Shown here piece after piece: positions 1 through 5,571 of a DNA stretch of 5,571 nt (its first letter is position 1; each line of letters opens with the position of its first letter). The stretch comes from Porphyromonas sp. Its GTDB lineage: Bacteria > Bacteroidota > Bacteroidia > Bacteroidales > Porphyromonadaceae. The position numbers and the translations under genes were made by a program. The notes beneath the pieces were generated by a model. The model was not told where the DNA came from. It worked only from the letters and a program-made list of their open reading frames with translations, and did not search any database. The stretch spans positions 1-5,571 of the forward strand of contig RBKG01000063.1 of NCBI GenBank assembly GCA_003640335.1, written 5' to 3'.

Positions 1-1290
1 ATCTATATTGCAATTCTTGATGATGACGACATTTGGCATAGCAAACACCTAGCACTCTGTGCTCAGAAGATGCCCAATAATCCGGATGCAATCTTTTGCA
101 ACCTTACTCGTGTATATCAACAATATAAGGATCCTGGAACACTTCAGAGCTATGAAGATCTTACCATTCCTAAATTCCTCTATGGAAATCCGGGGGTGCA
201 AGGGAGTAATATGTGTTTTCGCTTTGAGGCCATTGATTCCATTGGAGGCTTTGATGAAACGCTAAAAAGTTGTACAGACCGAGACCTAATGATTCGCTTC
301 TTAGAGAAGTTCGGTAATAGTAACATTGATATCATTGAAAAACAAACAGTTTGGCATGATGCACGCTCCCCTGATTGTGTCACCAACAATTTGGAAAACA
401 AAGCATCTGGATTAGATTCTTTCTATCAAAAACACTTACACCGTTTTGATGAAGATACTTTGAAGCATTCCCTCTTACGAGCCGAAAGATTATTTTCATA
501 TCAGAATGCGAAGAAAGTTTGGCAACAATACTATCAACAACAAGAGATTATTGCTATCGTAATGCCACTCTTCAATGGGGCTAAGAGTATACAAAAATCT
601 ATACATTCAGTAGTTACTCAGAATAAGACCTCACGTCCTATTGTATTGTTTATCGGGAATGATGGTTCAACCGACAATTGGGAGTCTGAAATTGCCAATT
701 ACCTTGATAATTACCATAATATCATCGTAACCAATATTTCTGGAGGCTCACCAGCAAAGGCTCGTAATGCATTGACTCAATATATACTTCATTTCTATCC
801 TAATACTTACATACTCTGCAGATTAGATGCTGATGATGAATTATGTAGTACCACAACTCTATCCGAGATAGAGCAGTTATTTGAGGACGATAAAGTTCAA
901 GCTGTACTTTGTAGCAACTATCAAATACAAGGGGATTATATTGTTGGGGAAAATAGAGCTAATGATGATTTTCACAACAACCAATATATGAGTCGTAGGC
1001 TATTAGCCATGGCCAGCGGAAATTTTGAAGCAGAATTACCTTCATGCAATCTATGTCTTCGTCCAAGTGCTTACCTCCCCTATCCTGATGAGTCTAGCGG
1101 TGAAGACCATTGGCTTGTAATCCAAACTTTACTTCAGTTTCCTAAACAAGCTTTTCTGATGGTTCCCCAACAAATGTATTGCAGATACAATATCGATGGA
1201 AATACCACTCAAAAGAACAAGACTAACACGACCTATATCAACAGTAGAAGAAGACTATATGAATACTACATCCATAACATTAACAGATAG
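1..1290 (+). CDS. Tandem-domain family 2 (GT-A) glycosyltransferase, 5' end outside window
   Basis: This is a predicted cytoplasmic enzyme that transfers sugars from nucleotide-sugar donors to a glycan acceptor. The reading frame is open from base 1 and encodes 429 visible residues before a TAG stop, so the start and the first half of domain 1 are missing. Domain 1 (residues 1 to about 120) begins at its metal-binding aspartates, D7-D10 in ILDDDDIW. It continues with GSNMCFR (68-74), GGFDE (82-86) and a TDRDL segment (92-96) where the catalytic base normally sits. A helical, Gln-rich linker follows (about 140-181). Domain 2 (about 183-429) has a fresh GT2 start, IVMPLFNG (186-193), then GNDGSTDN (219-226), AKARNA (252-257), the DxD motif in RLDADDE (274-280) and GEDHW (367-371) as a likely catalytic-base region. 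No membrane segment is seen. Donor and acceptor cannot be read from sequence. The assignment to family 2 is secure; two active domains are inferred from intact motifs. Confidence 0.9.
   Translation: MYIAILDDDDIWHSKHLALCAQKMPNNPDAIFCNLTRVYQQYKDPGTLQSYEDLTIPKFLYGNPGVQGSNMCFRFEAIDSIGGFDETLKSCTDRDLMIRFLEKFGNSNIDIIEKQTVWHDARSPDCVTNNLENKASGLDSFYQKHLHRFDEDTLKHSLLRAERLFSYQNAKKVWQQYYQQQEIIAIVMPLFNGAKSIQKSIHSVVTQNKTSRPIVLFIGNDGSTDNWESEIANYLDNYHNIIVTNISGGSPAKARNALTQYILHFYPNTYILCRLDADDELCSTTTLSEIEQLFEDDKVQAVLCSNYQIQGDYIVGENRANDDFHNNQYMSRRLLAMASGNFEAELPSCNLCLRPSAYLPYPDESSGEDHWLVIQTLLQFPKQAFLMVPQQMYCRYNIDGNTTQKNKTNTTYINSRRRLYEYYIHNINR
1246..1254 (+). promoter_or_regulatory. Weak purine-rich ribosome binding site for the fusion gene
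   Basis: A purine run (AGAAGAAGA) ends four bases before the ATG at 1259, inside the 3' end of the upstream glycosyltransferase gene. It is only weakly Shine-Dalgarno-like, but it favours 1259 over the in-frame ATG at 1196 and the ATG at 1310, neither of which has a comparable run. Translational coupling to the upstream gene is likely because that gene stops only 32 bases further on. Confidence 0.35.
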
Positions 1291-4200
1291 ACAACAACGA
1301 GCACTATTCATGCTCCCAAAAGAAATACAATCTTCTGTGCACTTATTAGGAGAGGGAGGGGAAGGTGTCGTATTTGCAACTGATGATAAAGTCTATAAAG
1401 TTTACGATCTGCTAAAAGAGAAAGATTACTGGAGAATCAAGCGTAGCCTTGGCAAAGCGCACGGAGTACGTTGTATTTACCCAGTGGAATCATTCAAACA
1501 AGTTGGTTCTATTTATCTTATGGTGTATCCCTACGAAACTTCTACACCAGCAACAGATATAAGCACAACAGAATGGCAAGATATACTCGCAGAGTTATGG
1601 GTTGCGGGGCTCATAGCCTTCGACGTTAAACCTAGCAACTTTATTCGTACTCAACATGGGGTTAAGTTAATTGATTACAACCTATATCCTCATACAGACA
1701 ATCATTTTCTCAACATGTGTGTGCGTGCATTTGTCTATGATAAATATAGAGGTCGAGATGATGAGTATCTTCGTAAACTGGCCCGTAGTGCCATCAATCA
1801 GTTTGATTTACCCGAACTTAAAGGTGTACAAGAGTTTGTCAATGGCGTGTATCTACGAGCGATATACTTATCCTCACAAACAGGAATACAGAAACTTGAG
1901 AAAGCCTCTGTAATCGGAAAGACATTATCTATCCCTTTTTCTAAGTTAGGGAATCTTGAACTACGCTTTTTCCAAGAATTGCATAAGGGGCGATACCTTA
2001 CCGAAGGATGTGTACGCGAACTATCTCTAGGGACTCAAGGATACCTAACACCTCAAAAAGTCATTCTAGGATACCACAATGTTACTCCTTTTAGAGAATC
2101 TGTCTCTCTAGTCATTAAGACTTGTGCTCAAGATTGTAACAATATCTATGTAAATGTCTGTCATATCATTCGACAATTATCCTCTCCTCACCTCTTCAAC
2201 GAGTATATTCTAGCGATTGATACCCGAACGGATGATTTTCTACGACAATTTACTGAGGATGCATCCTGGGAGAAACTTTTACAAGAAAGCGATAGGCTTA
2301 TACAGAATGGAGTTATTGACAAATACATCATACTACCAGAAGATGAAGTTGCAGATGTTAATGAACGATGGTTTGGAATAGCTTCATCATGTACACATAG
2401 TCAACATAAAGCCCCTGTAACCTCACAACTATATCTTTTTGAGCAAGCTAAGAGTAAGTACATACTCCAGATGGATAGTGATGTCTTGATTGGCCGTGAT
2501 GACCTTATGCATGACTATCTAGAAGACATGGTACGCGAACTGGAAGAGCATCCTTCGGTAGTTTCTGTTGGCTTCAACATATATCAGGATAAGGGTATTG
2601 AATTTAAGCCTTATTTTGGGTACGAAGATGGGGGCTTTGCGCCCGAGGTTCGTATGGGATTATTTGACCGAGAACGCATGTATGCCATGAGACCGTTATA
2701 TAACCAAGTTCTAGATAAGGGCTGGGAGTATACTTGGTTTAGGACAATGCATCTTAGGCAAAAAGAACTTAAAATGAGTTCTATAAGAGGAGGAGACCGA
2801 CGTACTTTCTATATCCATCCTCAAAATTATCGTAAATCAGTATCAGATATTTGGCTAACTATTCTTGATCGAGTAGAGCAAGGATATATTCCAGACTGCC
2901 AATATGGAGGTTTTGATTGTATGGGAAGTTATTACGACTGGTGTATCCCTCGCAGAGAAGAACCCTATGTATTTGTATGCACTGTTCGTAATGTAGATTA
3001 TGATAGATTCCTACGTATGTTCGCCTCTCTACTATCTCAAGATGATGACCGCTGGGGCATGGTTCTTATTGACGACGCTTCTGATAATGGATTATCTCTA
3101 TTTATAGAATACCTCACCAAACCTTTTAAAGATAAGGTAACGCTTATCCGAAATAGAGTTAGAGGAGGAGGCTTATATAATCATTACAAAGCAATTCACT
3201 ATTTCGTTAAGAACCCTAATACTGTAATTATCACTCTTGATGGCGATGATGCACTGCTAGGAGACAAAGTTTTATCTTTGATAGCCAATAGATACGAAGA
3301 ACACTTTGCAGACGTCGTAATTGGGCGCATATACCAGAACTATCGTTTACAACCTCACTATCGTTATCCAGCCAATTTCGTAAGCCCCCGTACTACAGGG
3401 GGAAATGTCTGGCAGCACACACGCTCATTTCGCAAATACCTTTTCGACTCTCTTGATGCGAAAGACCTTAAGAAAGTTCCTAATGACGGTAACATCAGCA
3501 AGATTGTAACAAAAAGCCAATGGATTGAAAGTAGTGCCGATTTTGCTTTTATGGTTCCAATCGTTGAGATGAGTCATAAACCCAATCAGTTAGAGCAATT
3601 TACTTATTATTATGATCGAGATATAGAAAACTATACCGATGAAGTTCAACGAGAGAAAGAAGATAATATCGCGTATATCCTAAATAGACCTATCAAGAAC
3701 CCGAATAACGTTCATATTGGGAGGAAGACATTTACCCCTAATCTTAATAAAATAGAGATAGACATTACCTATGCTTGTAATCTTGGTTGTGAGGCTTGCA
3801 ATCGTTCTTGTCCACAAGCTCCGACTACAGAGCATTTGGAACTCTCAGACATAAAACGCTTTATCGAAGATAGTATCCACTTGGGTAAACAGTGGGAATT
3901 CATCAATATATTGGGAGGCGAACCTACTCTACATCCAGAGTTAAGTAAAATAGTTTCATGTATTATAGAAGAGTACATCCGGCCCTATTCTCCACAAACG
4001 CAAATTCAAATAGTCAGTAACGGATATACCGAACATAGCAGAGCATTACTACAAAAGCTCCAAGACATTTATCCCGAACTTTGGATTGACCGTTCTTCAT
4101 TCAAAACGACTAATAAAGTCGAGTATTTTTCTCCTTTCAATGACGCACCTATTGATGACCCTCAATTTATAAAAGCCGATTATAGCAAAGGTTGTTGGGT

Positions 4201-4504
4201 TACAAGTTTCTGCGGAATAGGTCTTAATCGTTATGGGTATTATGCATGCAGTGTTTGCGGAGGAATAGATCGAGTTTTAGGAGATAAACGATGTGCTATT
4301 GAGAAGTTATCGGACATCACAGAGGAGAAACTAAAGAAACAACTGGAATACTTCTGTCGGCTATGTGGTAACTTTAAAGATTATGACCACAACCAAGGAT
4401 TATTTATCCCTAGAGCAGAAAAAGCCCCCCTTAATCATAATAAAATCTCCCCTTCTTGGAAAAAAATATATGACGATTACAAACAACGACAAAAACAGAA
4501 CTAA
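1259..4504 (+). CDS. Four-module fusion: kinase-like, GT-A, family 2 glycosyltransferase, radical SAM
   Basis: This gene encodes 1081 residues with no recognised characterised homologue; function is inferred per module. Module 1 (about 25-215) is protein-kinase-like: glycine loop G31-EGGEG-V37, K47 in YKVY, catalytic-loop D122-V-K124-PS-N127, and metal-binding D139 in IDYN (the DFG position). Module 2 (about 268-555) is a divergent GT-A fold with a DxD-like motif, D406-S-D408. Module 3 (about 568-790) is a clear GT2 domain: VCTVRN (573-578), LIDDASDNG (603-611), and LDGDD (660-664). Module 4 (about 828-1040) is radical SAM: C840xxxC844xxC847 for the 4Fe-4S cluster, GGEP (886-889) for SAM binding, then Cys 979, 985, 997, 1000, 1012, 1033 and 1036, suggesting an auxiliary iron-sulfur cluster. 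No signal peptide or membrane helix is seen. The start at 1259 overlaps the upstream gene by 32 bases; ATG 1310 is an alternative that keeps the glycine loop. The frame is intact throughout, so this is not an obvious assembly artefact. The neighbours suggest a glycan pathway. Confidence 0.88.
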   Translation: MNTTSITLTDRQQRALFMLPKEIQSSVHLLGEGGEGVVFATDDKVYKVYDLLKEKDYWRIKRSLGKAHGVRCIYPVESFKQVGSIYLMVYPYETSTPATDISTTEWQDILAELWVAGLIAFDVKPSNFIRTQHGVKLIDYNLYPHTDNHFLNMCVRAFVYDKYRGRDDEYLRKLARSAINQFDLPELKGVQEFVNGVYLRAIYLSSQTGIQKLEKASVIGKTLSIPFSKLGNLELRFFQELHKGRYLTEGCVRELSLGTQGYLTPQKVILGYHNVTPFRESVSLVIKTCAQDCNNIYVNVCHIIRQLSSPHLFNEYILAIDTRTDDFLRQFTEDASWEKLLQESDRLIQNGVIDKYIILPEDEVADVNERWFGIASSCTHSQHKAPVTSQLYLFEQAKSKYILQMDSDVLIGRDDLMHDYLEDMVRELEEHPSVVSVGFNIYQDKGIEFKPYFGYEDGGFAPEVRMGLFDRERMYAMRPLYNQVLDKGWEYTWFRTMHLRQKELKMSSIRGGDRRTFYIHPQNYRKSVSDIWLTILDRVEQGYIPDCQYGGFDCMGSYYDWCIPRREEPYVFVCTVRNVDYDRFLRMFASLLSQDDDRWGMVLIDDASDNGLSLFIEYLTKPFKDKVTLIRNRVRGGGLYNHYKAIHYFVKNPNTVIITLDGDDALLGDKVLSLIANRYEEHFADVVIGRIYQNYRLQPHYRYPANFVSPRTTGGNVWQHTRSFRKYLFDSLDAKDLKKVPNDGNISKIVTKSQWIESSADFAFMVPIVEMSHKPNQLEQFTYYYDRDIENYTDEVQREKEDNIAYILNRPIKNPNNVHIGRKTFTPNLNKIEIDITYACNLGCEACNRSCPQAPTTEHLELSDIKRFIEDSIHLGKQWEFINILGGEPTLHPELSKIVSCIIEEYIRPYSPQTQIQIVSNGYTEHSRALLQKLQDIYPELWIDRSSFKTTNKVEYFSPFNDAPIDDPQFIKADYSKGCWVTSFCGIGLNRYGYYACSVCGGIDRVLGDKRCAIEKLSDITEEKLKKQLEYFCRLCGNFKDYDHNQGLFIPRAEKAPLNHNKISPSWKKIYDDYKQRQKQN
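4458..4466 (+). promoter_or_regulatory. Possible ribosome binding site for the epimerase gene
   Basis: A GGA followed by an adenine run ends three bases before ATG 4470, with the GGA itself about nine bases upstream. This is a plausible weak Shine-Dalgarno site. It lies within the last codons of the fusion gene, so initiation is probably helped by ribosomes finishing that gene. Confidence 0.4.
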
Positions 4505-5459
4505 ATGTATTCTGATTACAGGAGTTGCAGGTTTCATAGGGTCTTATTTAGCCCATAAGTTCCTAAAGAATGGATATAGAGTCGTTGGTATTGATATTCT
4601 ATCGGACTATTATGATATCCTGATTAAGAAAAAGAGAGTACTTGAATTAGAACAGTATTGCTCTTTTTCCTACTACTTTGATGATATTTGCGATTCTAAA
4701 CGCTTCCATATGCTCTGCACAAAGTATAAACCTGATTTAGTCGTTCATCTAGCAGCACAAGCAGGAGTTATAGTTTCTGAAAATCTTATCCCAAACTACA
4801 TTAAGAGTAATATATATGGAACAGAGGTCGTTGTTCAAGAATGTTCTCATGAGCACATTCCACTTCTATATGCGAGTTCTAGTAGTGTCTATGGAGACTG
4901 TCCTAATATACCATTTCGTGAAACAGACCTGGAATTACGCCCCAAGAGCCTCTATGCTTCATCGAAACTACATAATGAAAGAATTGCAGAGTTTTATCAT
5001 AAACATCTAGGGCTCACTGCTGTAGGTCTGCGGTTCTTTTCTATCTATGGAGAAAACATGAGACCTGATATGGCCATTAGTAAATTTACTTCCGCTATTT
5101 ATCATCAAAAACCAATTACATTGTACGGAGATGATAACACAGCACGAGACTTTACTTACATTCATGATTTAATCCATATAATGCTATTGATTACTCAGAA
5201 GTTACTCAATAAAGAGAGTCTTGCCCCTATATATAATATCGGCAATCAATCTCCAGTTCCAATTACCCAAGTTATAGAAATCCTTAGCTCACTCTTAAAT
5301 AAAACTACTAAAATCACTCGTATGCCCTTGCGTATAGGTGAATCTCAAATAACTTATTCAGACTCATCTTTACTCTATCAGCACTTCAAGTATTGTCCCA
5401 ATACTCCGATTGAAGAGGGACTGAGAAACTATACCAACTGGTACTTAAAGAATTTGTAG
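4470..5459 (+). CDS. NAD-dependent nucleotide-sugar epimerase, UDP-glucuronate 4-epimerase-like
   Basis: This 329-residue protein belongs to the extended short-chain dehydrogenase/epimerase family, and its length is typical for the family. It probably inverts C4 of a UDP-sugar through an NAD-bound keto intermediate, most likely UDP-glucuronate to UDP-galacturonate. An N-terminal Rossmann fold binds NAD: G18-VA-G21-FI-G24, then an acidic strand end at D42. The following DYYD (46-49) and a Lys-rich helix are typical of UDP-glucuronate 4-epimerases. Further signatures are HLAAQAG (93-99), the SSSS-V-Y-G stretch (136-142), catalytic Y162xxxK166, LRFFSIYG (187-194), RPDMA (198-202) and RDFTYI (226-231). 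All key residues are present. ATG 4470 is the last ATG before the Rossmann fold; it overlaps the fusion gene by 35 bases, and starting further upstream would add an uncharacteristic tail. Related C4 epimerases or dehydratases acting on other UDP-sugars cannot be excluded. The family is secure and the exact substrate is inferred. Confidence 0.9.
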   Translation: MTITNNDKNRTKCILITGVAGFIGSYLAHKFLKNGYRVVGIDILSDYYDILIKKKRVLELEQYCSFSYYFDDICDSKRFHMLCTKYKPDLVVHLAAQAGVIVSENLIPNYIKSNIYGTEVVVQECSHEHIPLLYASSSSVYGDCPNIPFRETDLELRPKSLYASSKLHNERIAEFYHKHLGLTAVGLRFFSIYGENMRPDMAISKFTSAIYHQKPITLYGDDNTARDFTYIHDLIHIMLLITQKLLNKESLAPIYNIGNQSPVPITQVIEILSSLLNKTTKITRMPLRIGESQITYSDSSLLYQHFKYCPNTPIEEGLRNYTNWYLKNL

Positions 5460-5469
5460 ATACTACAAA
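5453..5469 (+). terminator. Small AT-rich hairpin at the epimerase stop codon
   Basis: TTTGTAG and CTACAAA form a perfect 7-base inverted repeat around a 3-base loop (ATA). The left arm ends with the epimerase TAG stop codon. It could mark the end of the operon transcript or protect it from 3' exonuclease. It is only weakly stable and no T-run follows, so it is not a classic intrinsic terminator and may be chance. Confidence 0.25.
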
Positions 5470-5526
5470 GGTACTCTGGTTATAGGGCAACCGCGTCAAA
5501 ATAATAACGTATATGGGAAGACGTAG

Positions 5527-5571
5527 AGGAGCCCTGTAAGGGCGATACTCCTGCATAGCCCAGGGCGCAAG
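5527..5571. repeat. GC-rich palindromic intergenic repeat (REP-like), cut by the window edge
   Basis: After AT-rich DNA the composition changes sharply to GC-rich, and nested inverted repeats appear. AGGA (5527-5530) pairs with TCCT (5549-5552). Inside it, GCCCT (5531-5535) pairs with AGGGC (5539-5543) around a 3-base loop. A second copy-like arm, CAGGGC (5561-5566), is the reverse complement of GCCCTG (5531-5536). The edge sequence GCAAG looks like the loop and first base of a further hairpin that would close just outside the window. This organisation resembles REP/BIME-type interspersed palindromes; I recall similar motifs between genes in Bacteroidales, but only from memory. It could also form an RNA hairpin at the transcript end. 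The absence of a T-run argues against an intrinsic terminator. Confidence 0.55.

Noticed and set aside
59..265. Small plus-strand open frame in another frame near the left end
   Set aside because: It overlaps the conserved GT2 coding region and shows no protein family features.
180..401. Antisense open frame opposite the first glycosyltransferase gene
   Set aside because: No recognisable motif; it lies wholly opposite a clear GT2 domain and is a shadow of its codon pattern.
1196..1258. Upstream in-frame ATG at 1196 as the start of the fusion gene
   Set aside because: The extra 21 residues are Arg/Thr-rich, lie fully inside the well-supported end of the glycosyltransferase gene and have no ribosome binding site. 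The codons there are explained by the upstream frame.
1671..1913. Small plus-strand open frame inside the kinase-like module
   Set aside because: It overlaps the coding frame that carries the DYN motif; the translation is low-complexity and unrecognisable.
3769..3978. Antisense open frame opposite the radical SAM core
   Set aside because: It lies exactly opposite the conserved cysteine and GGEP region, has no family features and no ribosome binding site.
4365..4469. Longer epimerase start at 4365 or 4383
   Set aside because: It would add up to 35 residues with no family counterpart before the Rossmann fold, all within the Cys-containing tail of the fusion gene. ATG 4470 gives a normal N-terminus.
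1259..4504. Fusion gene as an artefact of joined contigs or a frameshift-merged pseudogene
   Set aside because: The frame is continuous with complete motifs in every module, linkers between them and normal overlaps at both ends. Raw reads would be needed to exclude an error completely.
4816..5010. Small plus-strand open frame inside the epimerase gene
   Set aside because: It lies over the conserved SSS and YxxxK catalytic region of the epimerase, so it is a frame shadow.
5460..5571. Promoter, tRNA, small RNA or CRISPR repeat in the right-hand non-coding segment
   Set aside because: No cloverleaf, no regularly spaced repeats and no convincing Bacteroidota-type promoter elements are visible; only the hairpin and the GC-rich palindrome can be supported.

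Overview
The window is a plus-strand, densely packed piece of a glycan or cell-surface biosynthesis operon, with about 110 bases of non-coding DNA at the right end. The DNA is AT-rich and the Shine-Dalgarno signals are weak. The right end carries a GC-rich palindromic motif of a kind I associate from memory with Bacteroidales intergenic repeats. I therefore favour a member of the Bacteroidota, probably Bacteroidales, with only moderate confidence. No rRNA, tRNA or other taxonomic marker is present.

Layout. Positions 1-1290 hold the 3' part of a gene whose start lies left of the window. Its product has two tandem GT-A (family 2) glycosyltransferase domains. Positions 1259-4504 hold a very large gene (1081 residues) that appears to fuse four modules: an N-terminal protein-kinase-like domain, a divergent GT-A domain, a canonical family 2 glycosyltransferase domain and a C-terminal radical SAM domain with a Cys-rich tail. 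Positions 4470-5459 hold a short-chain-dehydrogenase-type nucleotide-sugar epimerase that most resembles UDP-glucuronate 4-epimerases. Both gene junctions overlap out of frame, by 32 and 35 bases, so the three genes are almost certainly co-transcribed and probably translationally coupled. Positions 5460-5571 contain a small AT-rich hairpin at the last stop codon, then the GC-rich palindromic repeat, which is cut by the window edge. No promoter is expected or seen inside the window.

How the genes may work together (inference). The epimerase would supply a nucleotide sugar, such as UDP-galacturonate from UDP-glucuronate. The four GT-A domains spread over two proteins would assemble an oligosaccharide. 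The kinase-like and radical SAM modules would modify the glycan, its carrier or a protein/peptide acceptor. No membrane segments or signal peptides are seen, so these steps would be cytoplasmic.

The most notable item is the kinase / GT-A / GT2 / radical SAM fusion. I do not recognise it as a characterised enzyme, and it is the best candidate here for an undescribed system.
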